Counted from the stretch's first letter, positions 1 through 8,826 are shown. The stretch: DNA of 64,000 bases from JAIEPX01 sp963725255 (GCA_963725255.1 CAVRXV010000009.1:186001-250000), one strand, 5' to 3'. Numbers and translations: made by a program. Notes: generated from the sequence alone by a model not told the origin.

Positions 1-733
1 AAACACGTGTCTGCCAAATATTCGCACACATATTACCATGTGCTAACATTGCTCCTTTTGCAACGCCGGTTGTTCCACCGGTATATTGCAAAAATGCAAT
101 ATCCCCTGCTGAAATATCTACGCGATTATATTTTAATTGTTTTCCGAGTGATAAAGCCTTTTTGAAATATACGGCATTTGGGATGTTATACGATTTTACT
201 AAACGCCGAATATATTTTACGGCTAGATTAACGATTGTTCCTTTCGGGAAGCTTAATAAGTCACCTAAGTGGGTTATGACAACATTTTTTATCTTGGTTT
301 GTGATAATACTTCTGAGAGTGTGGATGCGCTCATTGACATAATAATAATTGTGTCGCACTCCGCATCGTTCACTTGATGCAGTAATTCTCGAGGTTTATA
401 CATAGGATTAATGTTAACGACTACCGCACCTATTCGTAAAATAGCGTGCAACGCAACACAATATTGCAAACAATTAGGCATCATTATCGCAACACGATCG
501 CCTTTTTTAATATGAAAATGGTTTTGTAAAAAACTTGCGAAATAGGTAGCGAGCTCACCCAACTTACGATAAGTGAGATCTGCTCCCATATTGGATACAG
601 CAATTTTTTCCGCAAATTCTGTATAACCTTTTTCAAGCAGCTCAACTAATGTTAGAAAAGCCCCATTATCTTGGTTATTTTTTTGCAACTCAATCCACTC
701 TTCCACTGAATGGCTGTTTGAATTGTCCGTCAT
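1..733 (-). CDS. fadD: Long-chain fatty-acid-CoA ligase, 5' part only (runs off the window)
   Basis: This is the N-terminal ~244 codons of an AMP-forming acyl-CoA synthetase, which activates fatty acids to acyl-CoA for beta-oxidation. The reading frame is open from an ATG at 731-733 to the window edge. The translation starts MTDNSNSHSVEEWIEL, continues through LTYRKLGELATYFASFLQ and KKGDRVAIMMPNCLQY, and reaches the ATP/AMP-binding P-loop FLQYTGGTTGVAKGAMLAHG near the end of the visible part. This order is typical of FadD. The adenylate-forming core and C-terminal lid lie outside the window. A fadE gene occurs a few kilobases away on the same strand, consistent with fatty-acid use. The family is clear; the exact chain-length specificity is not. 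Confidence 0.93.
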   Translation of the reverse strand, partial: MTDNSNSHSVEEWIELQKNNQDNGAFLTLVELLEKGYTEFAEKIAVSNMGADLTYRKLGELATYFASFLQNHFHIKKGDRVAIMMPNCLQYCVALHAILRIGAVVVNINPMYKPRELLHQVNDAECDTIIIMSMSASTLSEVLSQTKIKNVVITHLGDLLSFPKGTIVNLAVKYIRRLVKSYNIPNAVYFKKALSLGKQLKYNRVDISAGDIAFLQYTGGTTGVAKGAMLAHGNMCANIWQTRV

Positions 734-812
734 CACCCGATCCCCCTGGTTTGCATTCGGACTAAAGTATGCGAGAATAGCCACAATTACCGGAGTTATC
801 AACTGCAAGAGG

Positions 813-954
813 GATCAAGGGGTCAGATCTTTGCTTGGTTAGAAAGGGGTCAGGTCTAACATTGAAACTAGCTTACTCAGAGGTGAGATGTAAGACACAA
901 AAAAGAAAGCTAGTTTCAATGTTAGACCTGACCCCTTTCTTTGACCCCTTGATC
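813..954. repeat. Family A palindromic element, copy 1 (nested inverted repeat)
   Basis: A perfect 34-bp inverted repeat (841-874 with 907-940) surrounds a 32-nt loop. Its arms begin AGAAAGGGGTCAGGTCTAAC. An outer 13-bp inverted repeat, GATCAAGGGGTCA (813-825) with TGACCCCTTGATC (942-954), encloses it. The same core recurs at 2293-2387, 52801-52901 and 60841-60917, and as half copies elsewhere. The element lies directly upstream of minC and probably contributes its untranslated leader. It looks like a REP- or MITE-type element mobilised in trans; no transposase for it is visible here. Confidence 0.85.
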
Positions 955-972
955 TCTTTGAATGAGGAAGGC

Positions 973-1770
973 ATGACAGCACAATTAAAATCAGTACATA
1001 CACAGAAATCAGGCGCTTTTGGACTTAAAGGGAATCTACTTACCCTCACTGTAATGCAATTGTATCAAGCAGATCTTGATGCCATTCGTCAGCAATTACA
1101 GGCAACTGTTGCAAAGACACCGAAATTCTTTGCCAATATGCCCATCGTTATCGATTGCCAGCATTTATCAAGCCACTCCTATCCTATTGATTTCACTGGA
1201 ATTATTCAGCTATTGCGCGGACATGGTTTACTACCGGTTGGTGTCTGTAATGGTACTCTCGAACAACTTGTAGCCGCTAATTCAGCAGGTCTTGGTACTC
1301 TTTCACAGATTAAAAAAGAAGAGGCCATCAACTCTCAATCTAAATCGGCGTCACCAAATTCCACTGAACGAGAATCTATGTCTCAGACGAAAGCTCGTTC
1401 ACCATCTAAAAATGTTGAGCAGACCACTACAAATTCTAAAATCATTTTAAATCCCATTCGTTCAGGACAGCAGGTTTATGCAAAAGGGTCAGATTTAATT
1501 ATTATTTCAACTGTCAGTGCAGGCGCTGAAGTTCTTGCAGACGGAAATATTCACATTTACGGAAGTTTACGAGGTCGTGCATTAGCCGGTGTACAAGGTG
1601 ATAAAAATGCCCGGATTTTTTGTCACGATCTTCAAGCCGAAATTATTTCTATCGCAGGACTTTACAAATTACAAGATGACATAGCCAGTTCAAGTCGAAA
1701 TTCACCGGTGCAAATTTTTATTCAAGATGATCAGCTTCAAATAGTTCCGCTGTCTGCCACTTCCGCTTAA
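973..1770 (+). CDS. minC: Septum site-determining protein MinC
   Basis: FtsZ-ring inhibitor that works with membrane-bound MinD to block division at the poles. The 265-aa product has the usual two domains. The N-terminal domain begins FGLKGNLLTLTVMQLYQADL. The C-terminal beta-helix domain carries NPIRSGQQVYAKGSDLI, SAGAEVLADGNIHIYGSLRG and GRALAGVQGDKNARIFCHDL, the most conserved MinC segment. A Ser/Thr/Lys-rich linker of ~60 residues joins them, somewhat longer than in E. coli. The open frame extends back to 835, but that part is encoded by the family A palindrome, so the ATG at 973 was chosen. Its ribosome-binding site is poor (GAGGAAGG ends 1 nt before the ATG); a TTG at 958 is an alternative. 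minD and minE follow only after an intervening opposite-strand gene. Confidence 0.93.
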   Translation: MTAQLKSVHTQKSGAFGLKGNLLTLTVMQLYQADLDAIRQQLQATVAKTPKFFANMPIVIDCQHLSSHSYPIDFTGIIQLLRGHGLLPVGVCNGTLEQLVAANSAGLGTLSQIKKEEAINSQSKSASPNSTERESMSQTKARSPSKNVEQTTTNSKIILNPIRSGQQVYAKGSDLIIISTVSAGAEVLADGNIHIYGSLRGRALAGVQGDKNARIFCHDLQAEIISIAGLYKLQDDIASSSRNSPVQIFIQDDQLQIVPLSATSA

Positions 1771-1788
1771 ATTCACATTATCAATAGA

Positions 1789-1814
1789 GAAGGTGGGCTC
1801 TTCCGCCCACCTTC
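1789..1814 (+). terminator. Hairpin terminator after minC
   Basis: A perfect 10-bp GC-rich stem, GAAGGTGGGC (1789-1798) with GCCCACCTTC (1805-1814), closes a 6-nt loop. It lies 18 nt after the minC stop and is followed by a weak T-rich tail. It also sits downstream of the opposite-strand lipoprotein gene, so it may act in both directions. It would separate minC transcription from minD. Confidence 0.65.
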
Positions 1815-1864
1815 CATTTCTGCAATAACCCTTTAAAAAGATTATCGTTTAATTTCTTCCAGAA

Positions 1865-2092
1865 TTAATGATGGTGCCCTCCATGACCGCCACCCCAGTG
1901 ACCGCCACCACCACCCCAATGGCCACCATGGCCATAATCATAGCCTCCGTAACCAAAATAGCCTACAGAGACACCAACATCAGAGGGATAATAATAGCCA
2001 TCATCATAGCCGTAGTCATAATAGCTACCAACACAGGCTGTTAAGGATAAAGCTAAAAGGCTACCGATGAGAATTTTCGATACTGTTTTCAT
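1865..2092 (-). CDS. Small His/Gly/Tyr-rich lipoprotein
   Basis: A 75-aa product beginning MKTVSKILIGSLLALSLTAC: a lipoprotein signal peptide with a lipobox (LTAC), so the mature protein should be lipidated at that Cys and membrane-anchored. The mature part is almost only Gly, Tyr, Asp and His. A Tyr/Asp-rich first half (YYDYGYDDGYYY) is followed by a Gly/His tail ending GGHGGHHH. The His cluster suggests metal binding, which is inference. The ATG at 2092 was preferred to one 24 nt upstream because it has AGGAG at proper spacing and opens directly into the signal peptide. It sits opposite in strand between minC and minD, an unusual interruption of the min locus. No named family recognised. 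Confidence 0.75.
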   Translation of the reverse strand: MKTVSKILIGSLLALSLTACVGSYYDYGYDDGYYYPSDVGVSVGYFGYGGYDYGHGGHWGGGGGHWGGGHGGHHH

Positions 2093-2237
2093 GACACTAC
2101 TCCTTACGTTGCACATAAATTACATACAAATCAATAGGTTACATCTGTATGCGCCCAAAATAATCGTCGCTACTTTATTACTGTTATTTCCTATATCTAT
2201 TATAGCTCATTTTGGGGAAAGGGGTCGGGTGGGGGTC

Positions 2238-2443
2238 GGTGAAGGTGTCAGATCTAAGATCAATACGGTCACATGCTTCACATAAGACAAAGGAAGGTGT
2301 CAGATCTAAGATTAATGCATTCTACACAGGCAGCTATAGGATGTGATGAGAAATTTAGAATGCATTAATCTTAGATCTGACACCTTCACTTGCCTGAGAA
2401 TGTAGCAATCTTAGACTTGACCCCCTCCCCCTTTCCCCTAAAA
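2238..2443. repeat. Family A palindrome cluster (one full copy, two half copies)
   Basis: The full copy is a perfect 32-bp inverted repeat, 2293-2324 with 2356-2387, around a 31-nt loop; the arms begin GAAGGTGTCAGATCTAAG. A half copy in the same orientation lies at 2245-2270 (GAAGGTGTCAGATCTAAGAT). A diverged half copy in the opposite orientation lies at 2400-2443 (AATCTTAGACTTGACCCC). The cluster fills most of the gap between the lipoprotein gene and minD, so the minD promoter must lie within or just after it. Confidence 0.85.
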
Positions 2444-2495
2444 TAAAAACAGTGTAGTATAAGGCCAATTTTGATTCGACACTAAAAGGGAAATC

Positions 2496-3323
2496 ATGGC
2501 TAAAATAATTGTCATCACTTCAGGAAAAGGCGGCGTTGGTAAAACAACCACCAGTGCAGCATTTGCAACAGGGCTCGCCATGCGAGGTTATCGCACCGTT
2601 GTTATCGACTTTGACGTCGGCTTGCGTAATCTTGATTTAATCATGGGATGCGAACGACGTGTTGTTTATGATTTTATCAATGTTATCAATGACGAAGCAA
2701 AATTAGCTCAAACTTTAATTAAAGATAAAAGAGTTGAAAATCTTTATATTTTACCGGCTTCACAAACGCGCGATAAAGATGCGCTCACCTTAGAGGGTGT
2801 TGAGCGTGTATTAAATGATCTGAGTCGTGAATTTGATTTTATTGTTTGTGACTCACCCGCTGGTATTGAGCGAGGCGCTCATCTTGCTATGTATTTTGCT
2901 GATAGTGCGATTGTCGTAACCAATCCCGAGGTTTCTTCTGTACGAGACTCTGATCGAATTTTAGGAATTTTATCGAGCAAAACTCGTCGTGCAGAAAATG
3001 GGCAATCTTCACCCAGCGAACATTTATTACTCACACGCTACTCACCTACTCGCGTTGCTAAAGGCGAAATGCTCAGTGTCGATGATGTTCGAGAAATTCT
3101 AGCCATTCCTCTATTAGGTGTTATTCCTGAATCTCAGGCCGTTCTTCGTGCTTCAAATGCTGGTATTCCAGTGATCATTGATCAAGAAAGTGATGCGGCC
3201 CAAGCATATACCGATGCGGTTAGTCGTTTTCTAGGAGAAAAAACACCGTTTCGATTTATCAACCCCGAGAAAAAGAGTTTACTTAAACGTTTATTCGGGC
3301 AGAAGGAAAAGGAGATCGCATGA
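2496..3323 (+). CDS. minD: Septum site-determining ATPase MinD
   Basis: ParA/MinD-type ATPase that recruits MinC to the membrane and oscillates with MinE. The 275-aa product starts MAKIIVITSGKGGVGKTTTS, with the deviant Walker A motif KGGVGKTT. It has the switch I segment FDVGLRNLDLIMGCERR and switch II VCDSPAGIERGA. It ends in a basic amphipathic helix (EKKSLLKRLFGQKEKEIA), the membrane-targeting sequence. Length equals the family norm (~270). AAGGGA precedes the ATG at good spacing. The stop overlaps the minE start in ATGA, so the two are translationally coupled. Confidence 0.98.
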   Translation: MAKIIVITSGKGGVGKTTTSAAFATGLAMRGYRTVVIDFDVGLRNLDLIMGCERRVVYDFINVINDEAKLAQTLIKDKRVENLYILPASQTRDKDALTLEGVERVLNDLSREFDFIVCDSPAGIERGAHLAMYFADSAIVVTNPEVSSVRDSDRILGILSSKTRRAENGQSSPSEHLLLTRYSPTRVAKGEMLSVDDVREILAIPLLGVIPESQAVLRASNAGIPVIIDQESDAAQAYTDAVSRFLGEKTPFRFINPEKKSLLKRLFGQKEKEIA

Positions 3324-3592
3324 TGAGCTTACTCGATTTATTTCGCTCTAGAAGGGAATCCTCTGCAAACACTGCTAAAGAACGTTTACAGATTATCGTT
3401 TCGCATGAGCGGACTCGCAAAATTCGAAATAATCAGATCAATCTGCAAGAACTCAAGCAAAAATTGGTGAGCGTTATTTCTCAATACTTGCATATTGATG
3501 AACAGCAATTCAGCGTACAATTGCAACATGATGCTGATCATTCAGTATTAGAGATGAATGTTACCTTACCAGATTCTGTGGATCATCACTGA
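3320..3592 (+). CDS. minE: Cell division topological specificity factor MinE
   Basis: Stimulates the MinD ATPase and restricts MinCD to the poles. The 90-aa product has the N-terminal membrane/MinD-binding part (MSLLDLFRSRRESSANTAKERLQI follows the initial Met), then IIVSHERTR and the C-terminal topological-specificity domain. Length matches the family (~88 aa). The start overlaps the minD stop by 4 nt; the next codon is also ATG (3323). The gene ends just before a fragment of repeat family C. Confidence 0.97.
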   Translation: MMSLLDLFRSRRESSANTAKERLQIIVSHERTRKIRNNQINLQELKQKLVSVISQYLHIDEQQFSVQLQHDADHSVLEMNVTLPDSVDHH

Positions 3593-3599
3593 TCTAGTT

Positions 3600-3646
3600 T
3601 AGCCTGAGATGGGCAAAATACAGACGTTTCCATCATGTGGTGAATA
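3600..3646. repeat. Family C repeat, partial copy
   Basis: The stretch from AGCCTGAGATGGGCAAAATA to CATCATGTGGTG matches the right end of the longer family C elements at 40980-41139 and 58612-58772. It lies between the convergent minE and the small secreted-protein gene and could fold only weakly by itself. Confidence 0.65.
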
Positions 3647-3647
3647 A

Positions 3648-4037
3648 CTAATAATTACTTTGCCGTGAATAAGGCCACATACAAGTCTTAGCTGTGGGAC
3701 ATAGTTTCCTATCAAGGTTAACCAATACCTCTGTATTATCGGGTGTATAATATTTTGGACGATAACTCCAGATTCTTCTGAATCCATCTTTACAGGTATA
3801 ATCATTAACTGAACAACCCACGAGCTCATTAAACAAATAACAATCGCCTGGCGCACAATTCGGTGAAGGGGTTAAGTATCGATTATAGAGCTGTGTCTCT
3901 CGGGCATATTGCTCATCACCGCCGCTCTGCTTTCCACAAAGCCCTGTCCCACAAGCCCCATAAGGCTCTTGATCTGCGAATGCAGCAGAAAAAATGCATA
4001 CGGATAATCCAATTATCCAATGAGCGAACTTATTCAT
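3648..4037 (-). CDS. Small secreted cysteine-rich protein, unknown function
   Basis: A 129-aa product starting MNKFAHWIIGLSVCIFSAAF with predicted cleavage around AFADQE: a clear Sec signal peptide. The mature ~107 residues contain eight cysteines in short motifs (CGTGLC, NCAPGDC, CSVNDYTC, LCPTAKTC), suggesting a disulphide-rich periplasmic or secreted protein. A strong AGGAGG sits 7 nt before the ATG. It is convergent with minE. I recognise no family. Confidence 0.75.
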   Translation of the reverse strand: MNKFAHWIIGLSVCIFSAAFADQEPYGACGTGLCGKQSGGDEQYARETQLYNRYLTPSPNCAPGDCYLFNELVGCSVNDYTCKDGFRRIWSYRPKYYTPDNTEVLVNLDRKLCPTAKTCMWPYSRQSNY

Positions 4038-4105
4038 ATGTCCTCCTAATTAACATCCTATCTACAAGTATAGCGCAAATGATGTATAGAGCAATCCATT
4101 GATAA

Positions 4106-4260
4106 CATCTCCCGGTTAAGGATTTTGGGTGTTTAGATCACTCAATTCCCGCTATTTAGGGGTGTTGATTTTAAAACCGGGAGATGCTTCCTGTAATATA
4201 TTTAGGGGAGAGAATCACGATTCTCTCCCCTAAAACCCCTCATCGCGGAAGGAAAATCTT
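4106..4260. repeat. Family B repeat, copy 1 (two hairpins)
   Basis: A ~155-bp element nearly identical to 28741-28896. An outer inverted repeat CATCTCCCGGTT (4106-4117) / AACCGGGAGATG (4175-4186) is followed by a perfect 16-bp stem (4201-4216 with 4219-4234) whose centre is GAGAATCACGATTCTC. Fragments of the AACCGGGAGATG end occur near 44033 and 60773. It lies between two minus-strand genes with no ORF. The second hairpin lacks a T-run, so it is read as a mobile palindromic repeat rather than a classic terminator. Confidence 0.8.
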
Positions 4261-4334
4261 CTAACACCTTGAATGCAAATTATTTTCCTTAGCCGAGAAT
4301 TGCTGTAAATTATCCTAGATTATACTGGCCTACG

Positions 4335-6770
4335 TTAATGAGATTTCACTCCGCGTAATTCATCATCAGAAAAATCATCAACAGAAATAATAATTTCTCT
4401 CAGTGTATTGTATTCTCTTAAATGACCCGCTTGAGTTTTATTTAAAATTTTCAGCTCTTCAGCATGATCAATTCGCTCTTCAAAAGTGAGCCCACTGACT
4501 TCACCAGATTTAATGGCTTTATTGAGTTTTGTAAACGTCGCTTGATGTTTCGTTACCATTTTTAAAGCTGTTTCTAACATTCCTGGGACATGTTTTCCGT
4601 CTTCTGGAAGATAGACATCTTCTATCAATTGTGAACGTATTTGATTGGGTGTCATCATAATTTTTCCGAGTTGACTCACTAAACGATCGTTTGGTAATTT
4701 GTTCCAACGACCCAAAGGAAAAATAGCAATCCTTAAAATTCCTCGAACAATTTTGTTGGGAAAATTTCTGATAACACCATCGAGTTGTTGTTCTGCTTGT
4801 GTCATTAAATACTGACAAGACCATTGAACTAATGGCAATTCATCCTGAGGTTCTTTTCGCTCATGATATTGCTTCAAGACAGCAGAAGCTAAGTAGCACA
4901 TACTCAATACATCGGCTAAACGTCCCGACAATTTTTCTTTGCGTTTCATGACACCGCCTAGATAAATCATGCACGCATCTGAAATCAATGCAAAGGCAGC
5001 GCTCATTCGATTTAATTGTTGATAATAGTGTTTTACTGAACTATCTGGTGCACTCGAGTATTTTCCATTGAATAGACCACACCAAAAAGATCGAATCATA
5101 TTACTGAATAAATAACCAATGTGCGCAAAAACTGCAGTCGAAAATTGTTCCAACCCCATTTTTTTATCTTCATTTGCAACTGCATTAATTTCATTCAAAA
5201 TATGAGGATGACAACGTATCGCGCCTTGTCCAAATATAATCATGGAACGAGTTAAAATGTTAGCGCCCTCAACCGTAATTCCAATCGGAGATTGCTGATA
5301 TCCTCTTCCCAAATAATTTTTAGGTCCTAAACAAATTCCTTTTCCACCATGAATATCCATGGCATCGATAACAATTTTTCGCCCCATTTCTGTCAAATGA
5401 TATTTACTAATCGCTGAAGGCACTGCAGGCGCTTCACCAGCATCAATCGCAGCAACAGTAAAATTACGCGTCGCATTCATGATATAGCTCATGCCTGCCA
5501 TTCGCGCTAAACGCTCTTCTACTCCACCAAATCGACCGATGGGCAATCCAAATTGTTCGCGTATGCGAGCATAAGCTCCGCTCACTGCAACGGCCATTTG
5601 CGATCCGCCTAATGAAATAGAAGGAAGGGAAATTGCGCGGCCTACTGCGAGACGTTCCACTAACATATTCCAACCTTTGCCAGCCATTTTAAATCCACCA
5701 ATAATGGAATCGATTGGAACAAAAACATCTTTTCCACGAACAGGACCGTTAGGAAACACTGCATTTAAAGGGAAATGTCGTCGACCATGTTCTACACCTT
5801 TTGTATCAGTAGGAACTAATGCAACGGTAATACCCAGATTTGTTTTCTTACCCATGAGATTATCAGGATCAAATAATTTAAATGCTAATCCAATAACAGT
5901 GGCCACAGGACCTAGTGTTATATAGCGTTTATTAAAGTTCAGAGAAATTCCGATTATTTTTTCGCCATTGATCACACGCTCACAAATTGTGCCATGATCC
6001 GGCATACTACTTGCATCGGATCCAACATCGGGTCCCGTTAATGCAAAACAAGGTATTTCTTCGCCTTTTGCTAATTTAGGTAAATAAAAATCACGTTGTG
6101 ATTGAGTTCCGTATTCTAATAATAATTCAGCGGGCCCCAATGAATTTGGTACAGAAACAGTACTCGCCACCGAAGCACTAAGTCCTGCAAGTTTAGATAA
6201 AATTAACGCATGCGCATACGCAGAAAATCCTTTTCCGCCGTATTTTTTTGGAATAATTAATCCGAAAAACCCTTCTTTTTTCATGAACTGCCAAAGCTTG
6301 TCGGGGATAGTGAGTTGATGTGCCGTTAAATCCCACTCATCAATCATACTGCATAATTCTGTCGCGGGCCCGTTTATAAAAGCCTGCTCACTCTTACTCA
6401 ATTTAGCTTTAGGGTACGCCAACAATTGCGACCAATTTGGCATGCCTGCAAATAATTGACCTTCCCAGCCTACAGTGCCCGATTCTAATGCGGCCCTCTC
6501 TGTCGCTGACAGCGTAGGCATTAATTTACCCATGTTTTTATACACGGATGCTAGCAATTTTTGCTGAGTTTGTTTGTCAAATAAAACGACGCAACCTAAT
6601 CCAAAAAGTACCCAGTAAATCAGCATCATTATTAAATTAATATGACTCAAAGCACTTAATAGGATCAAATAAAACCCAATGCCCACGGCAAAAACTGACC
6701 GGCTCGCGCGGTGATACCCCAGCAGTCCGATGACGCCGAAAAATAACACTATCCATAGTATTGAATGCAT
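4335..6770 (-). CDS. fadE: Acyl-CoA dehydrogenase FadE
   Basis: FAD-dependent first step of fatty-acid beta-oxidation (acyl-CoA to trans-2-enoyl-CoA). The 811-aa product matches the large FadE type (E. coli 814 aa) rather than the ~380-aa family. Order: an N-terminal hydrophobic region with two or three membrane helices (residues 1-70), the flavin domain with FALTGPDVGSDASSMPD and GISLNFNKRYITLGPVA, and the signature ITVEGANILTRSMIIFGQGA. A long C-terminal domain of unknown role (DUF1974 type) follows. The ATG opens directly into the first hydrophobic helix. Together with the upstream fadD fragment it indicates a fatty-acid-degrading organism. Confidence 0.96.
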   Translation of the reverse strand: MHSILWIVLFFGVIGLLGYHRASRSVFAVGIGFYLILLSALSHINLIMMLIYWVLFGLGCVVLFDKQTQQKLLASVYKNMGKLMPTLSATERAALESGTVGWEGQLFAGMPNWSQLLAYPKAKLSKSEQAFINGPATELCSMIDEWDLTAHQLTIPDKLWQFMKKEGFFGLIIPKKYGGKGFSAYAHALILSKLAGLSASVASTVSVPNSLGPAELLLEYGTQSQRDFYLPKLAKGEEIPCFALTGPDVGSDASSMPDHGTICERVINGEKIIGISLNFNKRYITLGPVATVIGLAFKLFDPDNLMGKKTNLGITVALVPTDTKGVEHGRRHFPLNAVFPNGPVRGKDVFVPIDSIIGGFKMAGKGWNMLVERLAVGRAISLPSISLGGSQMAVAVSGAYARIREQFGLPIGRFGGVEERLARMAGMSYIMNATRNFTVAAIDAGEAPAVPSAISKYHLTEMGRKIVIDAMDIHGGKGICLGPKNYLGRGYQQSPIGITVEGANILTRSMIIFGQGAIRCHPHILNEINAVANEDKKMGLEQFSTAVFAHIGYLFSNMIRSFWCGLFNGKYSSAPDSSVKHYYQQLNRMSAAFALISDACMIYLGGVMKRKEKLSGRLADVLSMCYLASAVLKQYHERKEPQDELPLVQWSCQYLMTQAEQQLDGVIRNFPNKIVRGILRIAIFPLGRWNKLPNDRLVSQLGKIMMTPNQIRSQLIEDVYLPEDGKHVPGMLETALKMVTKHQATFTKLNKAIKSGEVSGLTFEERIDHAEELKILNKTQAGHLREYNTLREIIISVDDFSDDELRGVKSH

Positions 6771-6906
6771 TATATGTCCCTATGTAATTTCCCTATGTTT
6801 TAAATTATACCAGAAACTGTGAATAATGAACCTTAATAAGGAATCAATTCGCTAATCACCTCAAATCCTATTTAGACTCATGAGGAGGCATCTAATGAAT
6901 ATTAAC

Positions 6907-6934
6907 TTGACATTGTGTAGTTATAATCTATAAT
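6907..6934 (+). promoter_or_regulatory. Consensus sigma70 promoter for the abiE pair
   Basis: TTGACA (6907-6912), a 16-nt spacer and TATAAT (6929-6934) form a consensus promoter. Transcription should start near 6941. The first in-frame ATG (6937) would therefore be untranscribed, so translation must begin further down (6949 or 6967). A second TATAAT overlaps at 6922-6927 but its spacing is too short. Confidence 0.7.
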
Positions 6935-6966
6935 TAATGTATTCTTTAATGACATGGTATCAAGTT

Positions 6967-7779
6967 ATGAAGATAAAAGACTTTTTCGAGAGCCACCCAG
7001 TTTTTCGGTATGAAGAATTTGCAGAATTTATGGCCTCTCACGGATCACAACGTCATCAGAGCTGGAAACAGCAACTCAGTTACCACAAAAAAGTTGGCCA
7101 TTTGATCCTTCTTCGCAAATTTCTTTATGCTGTAAAACCTTTTAGCACTCAAGATATCTGGATTGATCCTTATCTTATTGCGAGTAAAGCAACAGATGAT
7201 GCAATAATTGCATACCACACATCACTGGAATTACATGGATCAGCCTACACAACTTTTAATGAACTTGCCTTTCTCACTTCACACAGGGTATTACCGTTTT
7301 CATACGAATCTCAATATTACCGAGCAATCAATCAACCTACTGCTTTAGTCAAAGCTAACCAAACCAACTACGGTATTGATCTGGTAAAACGAAATGGCAT
7401 ACTTATAAAAGTGACAAGTTTAGAACGCACGATTGTCGATATTTTAGATCGACCAGATTTGGGTGGTGGCTGGGAAGAAATTTGGCGTTCACTCGACAAC
7501 ATCACTCAGTTTGATCCAGCTAAGGTTGTGAATTATGCCCTACTTCTAAAAAATGCTACTACTGTAGCCAAAGTCGGGTATTTTCTCGAACAACGACCTA
7601 AACATTATGTTGTAGAGAAAAAATATATTGATATGCTTTTGCCCCATATTCCAAAAGGGCCTCACTATATGGATCGCACGCGACATAAAAATGGAAAGTA
7701 TTTCGATAAATGGCGACTTGTTGTGCCACTTGAAATTATTACCCGAACTTGGGAAGAACCAAATGATGAGACTATTTGA
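6967..7779 (+). CDS. AbiEi-type antitoxin / transcriptional regulator
   Basis: A 270-aa protein resembling type IV AbiEi antitoxins: an N-terminal winged-helix part (residues 1-60, FFESHPVFRYEEFAEFMASH, then basic RHQSWKQQL) followed by the AbiEi core with LVKRNGILIKVTSLERTIVD and the WRSLDNITQFDPAKVVNYAL segment. It pairs with the nucleotidyltransferase toxin gene that starts inside its last codons. AbiEi proteins neutralise the toxin without direct contact and repress their own promoter. The open frame reaches 6937, but the promoter position argues for a start at 6967 (MKIKDFFES) or 6949. A weak ribosome-binding site leaves the start uncertain. Confidence 0.82.
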   Translation: MKIKDFFESHPVFRYEEFAEFMASHGSQRHQSWKQQLSYHKKVGHLILLRKFLYAVKPFSTQDIWIDPYLIASKATDDAIIAYHTSLELHGSAYTTFNELAFLTSHRVLPFSYESQYYRAINQPTALVKANQTNYGIDLVKRNGILIKVTSLERTIVDILDRPDLGGGWEEIWRSLDNITQFDPAKVVNYALLLKNATTVAKVGYFLEQRPKHYVVEKKYIDMLLPHIPKGPHYMDRTRHKNGKYFDKWRLVVPLEIITRTWEEPNDETI

Positions 7780-8725
7780 CAATGAATTGAAAGTAGAATC
7801 AAAAAATAAAGGATATCGTCCAGAAATGGTTGAAAAGGTATTTCATCTTTTAAGTTTGTTAGATGAGTTTATGAATGTACCCTTCCTTTCAGATCGACTT
7901 GTATTGAAAGGTGGTACAGCAATAAATTTCTTCTGTAATGAGGAGTTTCCTAGACTATCTGTCGACATCGACTTAAATTATATTGGTGAACTTCACAAAG
8001 ATGCTATGCAGAAAGATAGATTAGAAGTTGAAAAAATACTCTTAAGTATTTGTGAACAACGACAATATTCAGTTCACAGAAACCCGAATAAACACGCCGG
8101 TGGTAAAACAGTTTTAACATACAATAGTTTTACAAATAATAAGGGTCGTCTTGAAATAGACCTTAATTATTTATATCGGATACCTTTATGGAAGCCTGAA
8201 TGGCGAAAATCACCATCATGGCCTAAAGCTACACAGTGCAAAGTTCTTGACATCCACGAAATAGCCGCAGGTAAATTAAATGCGTTATTCGAAAGACATG
8301 TTAGTCGTGATTTATTCGATAGCCACCAATTACTTACAAAATGGCCATTAGATATCGAAAAACTAAGATTAGCGTTCACAATATATGCGAGTATGAGGAA
8401 GCAAAGTTGGCAGAATATTAATATCAATAATCTAAATTTTTCCGTGAAAGATATTCGTGATAAATTGATTCCTGTACTTAACAAAAATGTTGAACCACAA
8501 AATTATGGTGCCGTTCAAGATTGGGCATCGAATCTATTAAATGAATGTAAAGAAGCACTCCAGATAATATTACCTTTCCGAAAAAATGAAATTGAATTTT
8601 TGGAAACAGTTCAGAAAAACTCTGTTATCAAACCAGACCTACTTACTGACGATCAAGAACTCCGCGAAAGAATACAACAACATCCTCTAATAAATTGGCG
8701 AGTTCAACAAAATTTACTTTCGTGA
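7763..8725 (+). CDS. AbiEii/AbiGii-type nucleotidyltransferase toxin
   Basis: A 320-aa nucleotidyltransferase toxin of the AbiE family. The hallmark LKGGTAINFF followed ~15 residues later by RLSVDIDLNYIG gives the GG and DxDL catalytic motifs of the polymerase-beta fold. A downstream lysine/glutamate segment (DIHEIAAGKLNALFERHVSRDLFD) matches the usual KxxAL…RDxxD motif. Relatives cause abortive infection or growth arrest by modifying tRNA or nucleotides; the target here is unknown. The ATG at 7763 overlaps the antitoxin gene by 17 nt, which fits coupled translation. An upstream extension to 7628 in this frame is only shadow coding. Confidence 0.85.
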   Translation: MMRLFDNELKVESKNKGYRPEMVEKVFHLLSLLDEFMNVPFLSDRLVLKGGTAINFFCNEEFPRLSVDIDLNYIGELHKDAMQKDRLEVEKILLSICEQRQYSVHRNPNKHAGGKTVLTYNSFTNNKGRLEIDLNYLYRIPLWKPEWRKSPSWPKATQCKVLDIHEIAAGKLNALFERHVSRDLFDSHQLLTKWPLDIEKLRLAFTIYASMRKQSWQNININNLNFSVKDIRDKLIPVLNKNVEPQNYGAVQDWASNLLNECKEALQIILPFRKNEIEFLETVQKNSVIKPDLLTDDQELRERIQQHPLINWRVQQNLLS

Positions 8726-8797
8726 TTGCAGCTTTCTAAAATATATTTATTATCCCACTTGCCAGGTTACGTATTACACTAACTAAAATCCTAAAAT

Positions 8798-8826
8798 TTG
8801 ACAAATATACCAATATATGCTATAAT
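8798..8826 (+). promoter_or_regulatory. Near-ideal extended -10 sigma70 promoter
   Basis: TTGACA (8798-8803), exactly 17 nt, then TATAAT (8821-8826) preceded by TGC, giving an extended -10. The 186-aa ORF starts 36 nt downstream. This is the strongest promoter-like sequence I see in the window, so the orphan gene is expected to have its own strong transcription. Confidence 0.75.

Noticed and set aside
4201..4234. Rho-independent terminator for the genes around the family B repeat
   Set aside because: The stem is very stable but lacks a T-run on either strand and occurs identically elsewhere, so it was called as part of a repeat.
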